Shown here one piece after another: positions 1-7,655 of a DNA stretch of 18,106 nucleotides (within the stretch, counting starts at the first letter, position 1; each line of letters begins with the position of its first letter). This DNA comes from Blastocatellia bacterium (lineage in GTDB: Bacteria; Acidobacteriota; Blastocatellia; Pyrinomonadales; Pyrinomonadaceae), in assembly GCA_003488005.1 (NCBI GenBank), contig DNND01000133.1, forward strand, positions 2,650-20,755, in the 5' to 3' direction. The notes beneath the pieces were generated by a model. It searched no databases. It had not been told where the DNA came from and was given only the letters and a program-made list of their open reading frames with translations. The position numbers and the translations under genes were made by a program.

Positions 1-1227
1 ACCGACATTCTGCTCGGCGGCAATCCGGATTTCATGGCGCGCGAGTTTCTCAAACAGGATGAAATTGACCCTGACGAGGCGAGTGAACAGCAATGGTCAC
101 AAGCTTTCGAACGCGCCAAACGAATTGTCGAAGCTGAGCACCAGGAAGTTGTAAGCAAGGGTGGGCTGCACATCCTGGGGACGGAGCGCCATGAGTCGCG
201 GCGCATCGACAATCAGCTCCGCGGGCGTGCCGGACGCCAGGGAGATCCCGGCTCATCGCGCTTTTTCCTGTCGCTTGAAGACGATCTGATGCGCATCTTT
301 GCCGGCGACAAAGTTAAGGCCCTGATGCAGCGGTTGGGAATGGAAGAAGGCATCGCTATCGAATCCAAGATGGTTTCGAAGAGAATTGAGTCGGCGCAGA
401 AATCGGTTGAAGGTCGCAACTTCGAATCGCGCAAACACCTGCTCGAGTACGACGACGTCATGAACAAGCAGCGCGAGACCATCTATGGCTTGCGCCGGCA
501 GCTAATGGAAGAGCCCGATCAGCGGGATTATTTGCTGGGCGATCCGCCGCAGGCTGGCGTGGCGTATGACCTCTTGTCTGATTTGACTAAGCAGTATCTC
601 AATCCGAATGTCTCGCCGGATGACTGGGACATTGAGAACTACAAGATTCAAATCAAGACAATTTACGATTTTGACGCCGATGCAGAAGCTATCGACATAC
701 CAAATATGACTTCCGAAGAAGTCACCGACGCCATCTGGGAAAAACTGAAGGTTAAGTACGCCGAGAAGGAACAACAGATCGGGCCAGAGGCGATGCGCAC
801 CTACGAACGCATCATCATGCTCAACATCATCGACGCGCAATGGAAAGATCACTTGCTGTCTTTGGACCACTTGAAACAGGGAATTGGTTTGGTTGGTTAC
901 GGACAGAAGGATCCGCTCGTCGAGTACAAGAAGCAGAGTTTTGACATGTTTCAGGAAATGCTCGACCGCATCGACACCAGCACCATTCGCTCGCTGTTCA
1001 ACCTGCAGGTGGTAGCTGAACAGCCACCGGAAGCGATTCGCCAGCGACGCCCGGCACGCTCAACGTCTATGACTTTTACCGGTCCCAATCAGGGCGCGGC
1101 TGCAGCCGGCGAGGAAGCGGGAAAAGTGAAGACGGTAGTTAGGGACCAGCCCAAGGTCGGACGGAATGAGCCCTGCCCCTGTGGCTCAGGTAAAAAATAT
1201 AAGAAGTGCCACGGCGCTGCTGCCTGA
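1..1227 (+). CDS. secA: Protein translocase subunit SecA, 3' part (5' end outside window)
   Basis: SecA is the ATPase motor that pushes preproteins through the SecYEG channel. The reading frame is open from base 1, so the visible 408 residues are the C-terminal part and the true start lies upstream; the first ATG in view (34) is internal. The fragment opens with the TDILLGGNP motif of the second nucleotide-binding fold, continues with GTERHESRRIDNQLRGRAGR and GDPGSSRFFLSLEDDL, then the helical scaffold region (IDAQWKDHLLSLDHLKQGI, GYGQKDPLVEYK). It ends with the SecB/ribosome-binding zinc motif: CPCGSG followed by KKCH, four intact ligands in a CxC-x8-CH pattern. A short Ala/Gly-rich linker precedes the zinc tail. 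No frameshift is seen. The next gene starts 116 bp downstream on the same strand, with no clear terminator hairpin between them. Confidence 0.97.
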   Translation, partial: TDILLGGNPDFMAREFLKQDEIDPDEASEQQWSQAFERAKRIVEAEHQEVVSKGGLHILGTERHESRRIDNQLRGRAGRQGDPGSSRFFLSLEDDLMRIFAGDKVKALMQRLGMEEGIAIESKMVSKRIESAQKSVEGRNFESRKHLLEYDDVMNKQRETIYGLRRQLMEEPDQRDYLLGDPPQAGVAYDLLSDLTKQYLNPNVSPDDWDIENYKIQIKTIYDFDADAEAIDIPNMTSEEVTDAIWEKLKVKYAEKEQQIGPEAMRTYERIIMLNIIDAQWKDHLLSLDHLKQGIGLVGYGQKDPLVEYKKQSFDMFQEMLDRIDTSTIRSLFNLQVVAEQPPEAIRQRRPARSTSMTFTGPNQGAAAAGEEAGKVKTVVRDQPKVGRNEPCPCGSGKKYKKCHGAAA

Positions 1228-1343
1228 TCTGTGATTATCTAAAGGCACGCAACCGGACTAATTCAACCTTCGTCAAGGATTTTCGACTCGCCCATACCTC
1301 TAAAAATTCTATGGACAATGCGTCAATGAATTAGATACTTTCG

Positions 1344-2576
1344 TTGAGGGCTAGCTTTCTTGCAGCCCCACTCCCCTTGAGCACTGAAATAACATCCACA
1401 AACCCGACCGTTCGCGCAATCATTGGCGGCACTGCGCCTCAGAATGCGCGCCTGGCGGCCGCGTCGGGGCTGTTGCCGCTACCGCAAACGGATTTGTTTG
1501 AAGTGCTGGTAGCGCTCAGACAATCGGATGATGCCGAGATTGCCGCAGCGGCAGAGGAAACTCTGCAGTCGCAAACTGCGGACGACATTCTGATGGCTGC
1601 CAGAGCCGCCGATACGGCGCCGCTCGTACTTGATTACCTTGCCACTGTCACCGGCGCCCCGCAGAAACTCCAGGAAGCGCTCGTGCTAAATCATCGTACG
1701 CCCGATCGCGCGGTAGCAAATGTGGCGTCCGTGACCAATGATCCCGCCATACTGGAATTGATTGCAGTCAATCAGCAGCGACTCGTAAGGTTCCCGGAAA
1801 TTATTGACGCGATTCTTGGTAATACGGCGCGCTCCACCGAGGCTGAACGCCGCGCCCAGGAAACCCGACGCGAGTTCTTTGAAAAGGAGCGCGGAGCTCA
1901 ACAGATTGCCCAGGAGTTGCGGGCTCGCGGCAAGAATGCGGCGGCTGAATTTTTTGAAAGCGCCGAACTGCGAGGATTAAGCGCCGACGACGCGTGGTTA
2001 ATAGCAGAACATATCGAGGTTTCAGATGCTGATCTTGATCATTCGTGGCTCCCTGCCGAGCGCTACGAGGAGTTGGCCGATGAGACTGCTGAGGAACATG
2101 CCGCAAACTTTAAGCGAGTCGTTGAATTCGAGCGTATCGAGATGGGCGAAGTGCCTGCTGAGCGGGTCACGTTAATTCGTCGCATCATGTTTATGAACGT
2201 TAAGGATCGAATGAAGCTGGCCATGAAGGGAGATCGCGAGGCGCGCAGCATTCTAATTCGAGATTCAAACAAAGTAGTTGCTACTGCTGTAATCAATAAC
2301 CCCAGGGTCACCGACCAGGAAGTAGAAAACATCGCAACCATGCGAACGGTTGCCGAGGAAGTACTGCGATTGATCGGAATGAATCGCGCCTGGGCACGGT
2401 CATATACCATCATTCATAACCTGGTCCGCAATCCGCGTACGCCAATTCCTACGGTCATTAGTACATTGCCTAGAATCCGCACCAAGGACCTACAAAATCT
2501 CTCGCAGAATCGCAACGTCTCTGAAGCCGTGCGACGTCAAGCCGTCCGCCTGCTGCAGGCCCGTGAAGGCCATTAA
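1344..2576 (+). CDS. Conserved HEAT-like repeat protein of unknown function
   Basis: A soluble, helix-rich protein of about 410 residues with no signal peptide or membrane segment. Short helical repeats with conserved NP/NN turns (for example VINNPRVTDQEVENIA and NLVRNPRTPIP) suggest a HEAT or leucine-rich-variant solenoid. A charged stretch in the middle (RRAQETRREFFEKERGAQQ) looks like a coiled helix. The C-terminal third (KLAMKGDREARSILIRDSNK onward) recalls proteins of unknown function that I associate with Acidobacteria and Deltaproteobacteria; this is from memory, not from a search. The start is uncertain. An in-frame TAG lies at 1332, and no ATG occurs in the first 80 codons, so a TTG start is needed: 1344 (used here) or 1377, which would give an N terminus MSTE. 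Neither has a good ribosome-binding site. The likely role is a protein-interaction scaffold, but this cannot be read from the sequence. Confidence 0.8.
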   Translation: MRASFLAAPLPLSTEITSTNPTVRAIIGGTAPQNARLAAASGLLPLPQTDLFEVLVALRQSDDAEIAAAAEETLQSQTADDILMAARAADTAPLVLDYLATVTGAPQKLQEALVLNHRTPDRAVANVASVTNDPAILELIAVNQQRLVRFPEIIDAILGNTARSTEAERRAQETRREFFEKERGAQQIAQELRARGKNAAAEFFESAELRGLSADDAWLIAEHIEVSDADLDHSWLPAERYEELADETAEEHAANFKRVVEFERIEMGEVPAERVTLIRRIMFMNVKDRMKLAMKGDREARSILIRDSNKVVATAVINNPRVTDQEVENIATMRTVAEEVLRLIGMNRAWARSYTIIHNLVRNPRTPIPTVISTLPRIRTKDLQNLSQNRNVSEAVRRQAVRLLQAREGH

Positions 2577-2637
2577 CATCCGGCGTCCTGACAAAGCCTA
2601 CCAAGCGAGAATTGTTACAAAAGATTTGAGATTGTGC

Positions 2638-2665
2638 TTGACATGTCACGGCATTTCAGTGTAAT
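2638..2665 (+). promoter_or_regulatory. Sigma-70 promoter with no downstream + strand gene
   Basis: A perfect -35 hexamer TTGACA (2638-2643) is followed by a 16-bp spacer and a -10 hexamer TGTAAT (2660-2665), one base off consensus. The expected start is near A2671. Nothing is coded on + for the next 2 kb or more on the near side, so the promoter most likely serves the small RNA candidate described separately. Confidence 0.6.
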
Positions 2666-2670
2666 TTCAC

Positions 2671-2915
2671 ACCGTTAATTGACAACGGTTTTCGACCGCA
2701 GCCGAGTTAACGCGCTGGGTTTTCAGGGAAAGCGGCTCTTTTACCTTTATTTTGTCGCCGCAAGGGCTTTATCTCACCCGCAAGACGCACTGCCTGGTTC
2801 ACGGGATCGGCCGTAAGTGACGATTCTCAGTTCTTTACCAACGCCACCTGTATTTACCCGAACCTGCCGGAAAAGTTTGCCCCGCCAATCTTAATTGATT
2901 GAGCGGGGCGTCCTC
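2671..2915 (+). ncRNA. Candidate small non-coding RNA, about 210-245 nt
   Basis: Bounded by the promoter at 2638-2665 and the hairpin at 2879-2909, which is followed by the T-rich GTCCTCTTTCT. The predicted 5' end folds at once: ACCGTT (2671-2676) pairs with AACGGT (2684-2689). Further short stems are possible, such as AGCCG (2700-2704) with CGGCT (2733-2737), and a closing pairing of TTTTC plus CAG near 2690-2700 with CTG plus GAAAA near 2865-2874. The interval holds only tiny reading frames without ribosome-binding sites. I looked for the signatures of SRP RNA, RNase P RNA and tmRNA and did not find them. The length and possible closing stem would fit 6S RNA or an acidobacterial RNA family, but I cannot assign one. 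Read-through would give antisense RNA to the glycosyltransferase at 2940. Confidence 0.4.
2879..2909. terminator. Strong bidirectional terminator hairpin
   Basis: GCCCCGC plus CAATC (2879-2890) pairs with GATTG plus GCGGGGC (2897-2909). This gives a 12-bp stem with one bulged A and a six-base loop. On the - strand it lies 30 bp after the stop of the glycosyltransferase gene and is followed by AAACTTTT; on + it is followed by a looser T-rich tract. It probably ends the - strand operon and may also end the small RNA candidate. Confidence 0.75.
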
Positions 2916-2939
2916 TTTCTGCGTGCTGAAATTTCGCCG

Positions 2940-4103
2940 CTAGTCTTGCGTGACCGCGACGTTTGTCTCTTCGCTTACCGAAACGGCGCCGGAATCCGCG
3001 GCGCTGGTGATGCCGGTCAATTGGCCAAAGAGTTTTTCATACTCGTCGACGACCCGCTCCCAATCATAGAATTTCTGAACTCTCTGTTGTGCGCGGTGAC
3101 GATAACTCTGCACCAGCGAGCCATCACGCAAAACTCTTTGTAGCTTCTCGGTCAAATCAAGCTCGTCGGCATACGCAATACCAGCATCGCCGATGGCTTC
3201 GATGTTTTCCGGCGTAGCCAGCGTCAAGACACAGTTGCCATACCCCATCGCTTCAAGCAAAGCTGGATGCGTCCCACCTACTTCAGTGGCATGCACATAG
3301 CAATAAGCATTTTGCTGGAGCGCGCGATAATCCTGCCCAAAGACAAATCCGGTAAAAATAATTCGCTTGTCCCCTCGAGCGCGGGCTTTCAAGTCCTTAA
3401 TGTAATCGCGTGCATAGGGCGCGTCACCCACGATCAGCAAACGGTAGGCAGTGCGAACTTTCTTGAAAGCCTCGATAACCAGGCGGGCATTATTCTCGGG
3501 CTCGAGACGGGATACATACAAAACATAGCGGTTGGGCTCTACTCGCCAACGGCGCACGGCGGTGCGATCGGGACGGCGCTCAACTTCTGAGCCATAGGCA
3601 ATCATCGTTGAGGGTGCGTTGTAACGCGCCAGGTAGTAATCGTGAATGACTTGCGCGTCCGTTACGGTTGCGTTTGGGAGGATTGTTGCCAGGCGTTCGG
3701 CTAACAAATAATAGCGACGTCCCAGCCACCCCCATTTTTTTCGTTTGTGTTCGAGGCCGTCAACATTCAGCACGACAGGAGTGCCGGTGAACCTAAGGAT
3801 AGGGGCGAACGGTGCGTTGGCTGCATTGCATATCAGCGCTACGTCAAATCTTTCTGACACGGCGTGCACCGCGGAAAGAAACGCATGGACCACAGTATCG
3901 AAATACTTATGGCGGATGGTCGGCAGCACTTTAAGACGAACGCCATGGTATTCAAGTTGTCGTGGCGAGACGTAATGCGCGCGACCATAGACAGTGACTT
4001 CATGACCCCGCGCAACCAGCCGGGTTGAGAGATGCTCGGCAAACGTCTCGAAGCCTCCATAGCTGGCCGGTATGCCTCGTGTTCCCAGTATAGCGATGCG
4101 CAT
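2940..4103 (-). CDS. Family-4 glycosyltransferase with DUF1972 N-terminal domain
   Basis: A 387-residue cytoplasmic GT-B glycosyltransferase, probably adding a sugar (rhamnose in several characterised relatives) to a lipid-linked polysaccharide precursor. The N-terminal half carries the DUF1972 signature: ILGTRGIPASYGGFETF at residues 5-21 and NVDGLEHKRKKWG at 113-125. The C-terminal half has the donor-binding fold: YVSRLEPENN (196-205) and EVGGTHPALLEAMGYG (274-289), whose two glutamates replace the usual EX7E pair as is normal in this subgroup. The start is ATG. The last 25 residues are a low-complexity Ser/Ala/Val tail, probably unstructured. It lies 33 bp after the second glycosyltransferase on the same strand, so the two are likely cotranscribed, ending at the hairpin at 2879-2909. 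Sugar and acceptor cannot be read from sequence. Confidence 0.9.
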   Translation of the reverse strand: MRIAILGTRGIPASYGGFETFAEHLSTRLVARGHEVTVYGRAHYVSPRQLEYHGVRLKVLPTIRHKYFDTVVHAFLSAVHAVSERFDVALICNAANAPFAPILRFTGTPVVLNVDGLEHKRKKWGWLGRRYYLLAERLATILPNATVTDAQVIHDYYLARYNAPSTMIAYGSEVERRPDRTAVRRWRVEPNRYVLYVSRLEPENNARLVIEAFKKVRTAYRLLIVGDAPYARDYIKDLKARARGDKRIIFTGFVFGQDYRALQQNAYCYVHATEVGGTHPALLEAMGYGNCVLTLATPENIEAIGDAGIAYADELDLTEKLQRVLRDGSLVQSYRHRAQQRVQKFYDWERVVDEYEKLFGQLTGITSAADSGAVSVSEETNVAVTQD

Positions 4104-4136
4104 AAAACGATTAACGTAGTTCCCGCGGGCCCTTAT

Positions 4137-5273
4137 TTAATGAACAATCCGTTTTAGAGAGAATGCCTTCTCGTACACCGCAAGAGTCTGTCTAGCAGTC
4201 TCTCTCCAGTCGAACTGTTTCGCGCGTTCCAGTCCTTTGACGCGTAAGTCCGCGCGAAAGTCTGCGTCGCTGATCACTCTTTTGATCGCGGCAGCCATGT
4301 CGTTCACGTCAAACGGATCGATCATTAGCGCCGCGTCCCCGACGACCTCAGGCAAGCTTGTTTGGTTGCCGACAATGACAGGGGCGCCACACTTCATAGC
4401 TTCGAGCGGCGGCAAGCCGAAGCCTTCGAAGTATGACGGGTAAATGAAACAAAGTGCTCCTGAATATAATGCGGGCAAATCAGATTCCGGAACATATCCG
4501 GTCAGCACTATTGACTGACCAATATCCCGGTCCTTTAGCGACCGGAGTGTTTCGTCGTACAACCATGCATTTTTCCCAACTAAAACGAGTTGTGGGAGCT
4601 TACCTCCAGTACGTTCGTGGCGCAAGAGTGAATATGCTTCGATAAGGCGGCGCAGATTCTTGCGTGGTTGTATCGAGCCGACAGAGAGAATGTAGTCGCG
4701 TTCAATACCGTAAGTTTGTCTAACCCGTCGAAGTTCGTTGTCGTCCCGGACCGGCGCAAACGCCGCCGGCGCTGCCAAAGGAACAACGTTAACCAGCTCC
4801 GGGCGCAAATGATAGGTATTGATTAGATCTGTTCGGGCATGCTGAGAAAGCGCGATGATTTGGGCAGCGTTACGCGCTGACCGCCGCACCGTCAGGCGCA
4901 GCTGCATGCGACTGCGGCGTTTGAAAGTCTGCGGCAGATGTTCAAAGGATAAGTCGTGAATACTGACAACGACCGGGCAAGGGGAAAGAGGTGGAGCAGT
5001 AAATTGGACGTGCAGAACGTCGACCCGGTTGCGACGAAGCTCAGCGCTCAATGTCAGTGGAATGCGAACGAAGGGCGTGTGCGGCAAGGTTGCGCGAACC
5101 TGAAAGTTGGGCCAGCGATTGCTGAAGCGTTCTCGGGCTTCGCGCTTGGTGACAAAGATTGTGTATTGATTGACCCGGTCGACTTCGGCCAACGCCTCGA
5201 TCAGGTTCGTCGCATAACTTTCGTTACCGCCAAGCCCGGTGCCAACTGAATGGGCATCAATTGCAATGCGCAA
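4137..5273 (-). CDS. Family-4 (group 1) glycosyltransferase
   Basis: A GT-B glycosyltransferase of 378 residues, probably acting in exopolysaccharide or surface glycan assembly at the cytoplasmic face of the membrane. It opens with RIAIDAHSVGTGLGGNESY, the glycine-rich acceptor-side loop, then HDLSFEHLP and LSQHAR. The donor site has SVGSIQPRKNL and the EX7E motif EGFGLPPLE (residues 283-291). A longer frame starts at TTG 5294, but I chose TTG 5273. It gives the common MRIAIDA N terminus and has GAGGAG 10 bp upstream (5284-5289, - strand); no ATG is available. The gene follows rplS across a REP-like palindrome, so it could be transcribed from the ribosomal operon or on its own. It is likely cotranscribed with the glycosyltransferase at 2940-4103. 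Confidence 0.9.
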   Translation of the reverse strand: MRIAIDAHSVGTGLGGNESYATNLIEALAEVDRVNQYTIFVTKREARERFSNRWPNFQVRATLPHTPFVRIPLTLSAELRRNRVDVLHVQFTAPPLSPCPVVVSIHDLSFEHLPQTFKRRSRMQLRLTVRRSARNAAQIIALSQHARTDLINTYHLRPELVNVVPLAAPAAFAPVRDDNELRRVRQTYGIERDYILSVGSIQPRKNLRRLIEAYSLLRHERTGGKLPQLVLVGKNAWLYDETLRSLKDRDIGQSIVLTGYVPESDLPALYSGALCFIYPSYFEGFGLPPLEAMKCGAPVIVGNQTSLPEVVGDAALMIDPFDVNDMAAAIKRVISDADFRADLRVKGLERAKQFDWRETARQTLAVYEKAFSLKRIVH

Positions 5274-5324
5274 GCGCTCTAGACTCCTCGGCAAAATTGA
5301 TGGGCAAGGACTCTAGTTCCAGAA

Positions 5325-5383
5325 AGTAGCACAGACTTCAGTCTGTGTGGGCTCAAGGAGCACAGACTAAAGTCCGTGCTACT
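5325..5383. repeat. REP/BIME-like double palindrome
   Basis: Two 23-bp arms (5325-5347 and 5361-5383) are reverse complements with two mismatches, separated by 13 bp. Each arm is itself a near-palindrome around CACAGACT/AGTCTGTG. This arrangement fits repetitive extragenic palindromes moved by REP-associated Y1 transposases (TnpA-REP); no such gene is in view. It fills the short gap between rplS and the glycosyltransferase and may weaken or end transcription there. Confidence 0.7.
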
Positions 5384-5390
5384 AACTGTG

Positions 5391-5786
5391 TTACTTCTTT
5401 CCTGCCGCGGTAGCTTTGGGCTCGCCGCCCTGCTGGCCACGGGTATCGCGCTCGCGGATGCGTGCCGCTTTTCCGCGCAGGCCACGCAGGTAGTAAAGCT
5501 TGGCGCGCCGAACGCGGCCTCTTTTAACTACATCAATGTGATCCAGGATGGTAGCGTGCAAAGGAAAAATTCGTTCGACGCCGACGCCAAAGCTGGTTTT
5601 CCGCACCGTGATTGTTTCGCGCGCTCCGCCATGTTTGCGAGCGATGACAACACCCTCAAAAGCCTGCAAACGTTCTTTCGTTTCCGACTCTTTGATGCGC
5701 ACATGGACGCGGACCGTGTCACCCGCCTGAAAATCGGGAATGTTGCTGCGCAACTGTGTTTGTTCGATGCTGTCTAGTCGGTTCAT
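5391..5786 (-). CDS. rplS: Large ribosomal subunit protein bL19
   Basis: bL19 sits at the interface of the 30S and 50S subunits. The 131-residue product has the family landmarks: FQAGDTVRVHVRIKE, RLQAFEGVVIARK, ETITVRKTSFGVGVERIFPL and RRAKLYYLRGLRGKAARI. The C-terminal tail (RGQQGGEPKATAAGKK) is a little longer than in many bacteria and looks disordered. The start is ATG with GGAG (5795-5798, - strand) 8 bp upstream. It is the last gene of the ffh-rpsP-khpA-rimM-trmD-rplS cluster and lies 24 bp after trmD, consistent with one transcript. Confidence 0.97.
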   Translation of the reverse strand: MNRLDSIEQTQLRSNIPDFQAGDTVRVHVRIKESETKERLQAFEGVVIARKHGGARETITVRKTSFGVGVERIFPLHATILDHIDVVKRGRVRRAKLYYLRGLRGKAARIRERDTRGQQGGEPKATAAGKK

Positions 5787-5810
5787 CTCATAACTCCATT
5801 TTCGCGAAAC

Positions 5811-6509
5811 TTATTTCAATAGATCCGGGCGGTTGCGTTCCGTTTTTTTCAATGCCGCTTCACGCCGCCAACGCGCAATCTCCGCGTGATTCCCGTTTAG
5901 TAACACCTCTGGAACTTTCAACCCTGAAAACTCTGGCGGCCGCGTGTATTGCGGGCAATCCAACAAACTCTCGGAAAATGATTCGTTGGTTGTCGAGCTC
6001 TCGTTGCCGAGCGCTCCAGGCAACAAACGAATCAATGCATCGATGACGACCATTGCTGCCGGCTCGCCACCCGACAGGACATAATCTCCAATTGAGATTT
6101 CGTCAGTTACCAACTCGTCGGCAACTCGTTCGTCGACGCCTTCGTAGCGTCCACAAATCAGAACAATGTGCGACGCTTGCTGGGAAAGATCTTGGGCCGT
6201 GGCCTGCGTAAACACTCGGCCTTGCGGCGACAAAAGAATTACGCGCGTTTGCGGTGCATAGTCTTCGCGGCTGGCGGCGCCTGTTAATTCCCTAACTGCT
6301 GCAAAGATCGGTTCCGGCTTTAGCACCATTCCTTCGCCGCCACCAAATGGCCGATCATCGACGATGCGGTGCTTGTCGCTGGTCCAGCGGCGCAGATCGT
6401 GCGCTTCCAGTTCAACCAGTCCGGCCGCGCGCGCTCTGCGAATAATCCCGTAAGCAAACGTCTCGCGAAAGAAATCCGGGAAGATGGTGATGATATCGCA
6501 ACGCAGCAC
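5811..6509 (-). CDS. trmD: tRNA (guanine37-N1)-methyltransferase TrmD
   Basis: TrmD transfers a methyl group from S-adenosylmethionine to N1 of G37, next to the anticodon, and so prevents +1 frameshifting. The 232-residue protein has the SPOUT trefoil-knot motifs intact: FGGGEGMVLKPEP (55-67), LSPQGR, CGRYEGVDERV (119-129), EISIGDYVLSGGE (137-149), CPQYTRP (185-191) and LLNGNH (203-208). The start codon is GTG, giving MLRCDIITIFP, which matches the usual TrmD N terminus. The insertion GNESSTTNESFSES before the CPQYTRP motif is the flexible linker between the domains. The gene lies 19 bp after rimM in the usual order. Confidence 0.97.
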   Translation of the reverse strand: MLRCDIITIFPDFFRETFAYGIIRRARAAGLVELEAHDLRRWTSDKHRIVDDRPFGGGEGMVLKPEPIFAAVRELTGAASREDYAPQTRVILLSPQGRVFTQATAQDLSQQASHIVLICGRYEGVDERVADELVTDEISIGDYVLSGGEPAAMVVIDALIRLLPGALGNESSTTNESFSESLLDCPQYTRPPEFSGLKVPEVLLNGNHAEIARWRREAALKKTERNRPDLLK

Positions 6510-6528
6510 GTTAGACTTTCGAAACCAA

Positions 6529-7065
6529 CTAAAGCTCCAGCAATCCTTCGGGCGGATCGATCAAAATCTCTCGGCGCGAGATATCGATCTTGATCACAAA
6601 CGATTCGACCATCGGCACCAGGTGTTCGTGCGCATTCTCGTCTTGGACGGCAAGCAACTCGACGCCGCCAGTCCGCAGCACTCCGCGCACGGTGCCGAGC
6701 GTTGGACCATCTTTGATTACAACTGAACAACCCTCGAGTTCCCAATCGTAATACTCATTTTCAGAGAGCTTCATGCGTTCCGCTTCCGGCAACGCAAAAT
6801 CAAATCCTATCAGCGACTTTGCAGCTTCGACGTCGTCGTATCCTGCAAACTTCAAAACTATCCGATCATTTTGAAACCAATGATTTTCAAGTTCGAGCGA
6901 TTTCTGCTCGCCTAAACCGACTGCAAATACTGCCGAGAGGCCTTGGAATCTTTCAGGAAAATCAGTCAAAAGCTCGGCAACAATTTCGCCCTTCAGTCCT
7001 CGCGTCCGGACGGCGCGCGCCACGACGATCAGGTCAGAAGCAGTCTGCTCGCGCGGCGTTTTCAT
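6529..7065 (-). CDS. rimM: Ribosome maturation factor RimM
   Basis: RimM helps mature the head of the 30S subunit and binds the ribosomal protein uS19. The 178-residue product has the N-terminal beta-barrel (VVARAVRTRGLKGEIVAELL) and the C-terminal PRC-barrel (EYYDWELEGCSV, then LGTVRGVLRTGGVELLAV, and near the end HLVPMVESFVIKIDISRREI). The start ATG overlaps the stop of khpA by four bases (ATGA, 7062-7065), which suggests translational coupling. The length is typical of the family. Confidence 0.95.
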   Translation of the reverse strand: MKTPREQTASDLIVVARAVRTRGLKGEIVAELLTDFPERFQGLSAVFAVGLGEQKSLELENHWFQNDRIVLKFAGYDDVEAAKSLIGFDFALPEAERMKLSENEYYDWELEGCSVVIKDGPTLGTVRGVLRTGGVELLAVQDENAHEHLVPMVESFVIKIDISRREILIDPPEGLLEL

Positions 7066-7292
7066 TCCACAACTTCAACGACGAAGCGATGCCTTTTCTT
7101 CAAACTCACCGCGTGGGCCAGGGCGCGCAAGGCACGCACTGTCCGTCCCTGCCTGCCAATGATCTTGCCCATGTCGCCAGGAGCCACGCGAACCTCGATC
7201 AACGTTGCGCCTTCGCGCTTCACCTCGCGCACGTCCACCGCTTCAACGTCGTCAACCAACGCCCTGACAATCATCTCGACGGCTTCTTTCAT
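7062..7292 (-). CDS. khpA: KH-domain RNA-binding protein KhpA
   Basis: A 76-residue single-KH protein of the KhpA/YlqC family, which binds RNA, often as a partner of KhpB, and affects cell division and envelope growth in Gram-positive species. The GXXG loop is present in KIIGRQGRTVRAL (G46-G49), flanked by VDVREVKREG and a final beta strand FVVEVVE. It lies between rpsP and rimM, the usual place of this gene, and overlaps rimM by four bases. The role in acidobacteria is inferred from the family only. Confidence 0.93.
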   Translation of the reverse strand: MKEAVEMIVRALVDDVEAVDVREVKREGATLIEVRVAPGDMGKIIGRQGRTVRALRALAHAVSLKKRHRFVVEVVE

Positions 7293-7314
7293 ATTCTTCG
7301 CCGGACGTCCGACC

Positions 7315-7578
7315 CTAGGCTTCGGGCTGGGCTTGTGCTTGTTGCTTGTCGCTGGCCTTGATCAAACGGCCAACAGTATCCGTCGGTTGCGCGCCTTTGC
7401 TGAGCCAGTAAAGGACCCGATCCATTTTCAGTTTAATCTCAGCGGGCTGCTGCGTTGGGTTATAGGTGCCAAGATTCTCGAGATAGGCGCCGTCCCGTTT
7501 TGACTGTTTCTCCTTCACTACCACTCGGTAAGAAGGCCGTTTCTTGGCGCCGGTGCGCATTAACTGAATTGCTAACAA
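7315..7578 (-). CDS. rpsP: Small ribosomal subunit protein bS16
   Basis: bS16 is an early assembly protein of the 30S subunit. With the TTG start at 7578 the product is 87 residues and begins MLAIQLMRTGAKKRPSYRVV, in line with the family's usual N terminus and length; YLENLGTYNP and the C-terminal WLSKGAQPTDTV are also typical. A longer frame runs back to 7650, but it adds 24 residues foreign to the family. The TTG has a strong ribosome-binding site, GGAGG (7586-7590, - strand), 7 bp upstream, which decides the start. The Gln/Ala-rich tail is probably disordered. The gene lies between ffh and khpA in the conserved cluster. Confidence 0.95.
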   Translation of the reverse strand: MLAIQLMRTGAKKRPSYRVVVKEKQSKRDGAYLENLGTYNPTQQPAEIKLKMDRVLYWLSKGAQPTDTVGRLIKASDKQQAQAQPEA

Positions 7579-7585
7579 AACTTTT

Positions 7586-7590
7586 CCTCC
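7586..7590 (-). promoter_or_regulatory. Ribosome-binding site that fixes the TTG start of rpsP
   Basis: GGAGG on the - strand, 7 bases before TTG 7578. It is one of the clearest Shine-Dalgarno sequences in the window and argues for the short form of bS16 over the frame that begins at 7650. Confidence 0.8.
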
Positions 7591-7655
7591 GCTTCGTCTA
7601 TGAACTAAATATTTTGAGTTAGCCAGCGACGCGTACCCGCCGCCGATCACTCTTT

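Larger units (their letters stand above)
2577..2939. other. 363-bp gene-free region between convergent genes
   Basis: No convincing protein gene on either strand. It holds a near-consensus sigma-70 promoter (2638-2665), a hairpin right after the expected transcription start, and a 12-bp-stem terminator-like hairpin at its far end (2879-2909). The upstream gene reads toward it on + and the glycosyltransferase reads toward it on -. The short + strand frame that starts at 2895 merely overlaps the terminator and the glycosyltransferase, so it is not called. Confidence 0.7.

Noticed and set aside
2671..2880. Assignment of the candidate small RNA as SRP, RNase P or tmRNA
   Set aside because: The conserved GGAA-loop region of SRP RNA, the conserved core of RNase P RNA and the tRNA-like ends of tmRNA were not found.
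2895..3143. 82-codon + strand frame starting in the terminator hairpin
   Set aside because: Antisense to the glycosyltransferase and begins inside a 12-bp-stem hairpin; no ribosome-binding site.
5274..5294. Upstream TTG 5294 as the start of the second glycosyltransferase
   Set aside because: It lacks a ribosome-binding site, while TTG 5273 has GAGGAG upstream and gives the usual MRIAIDA beginning.
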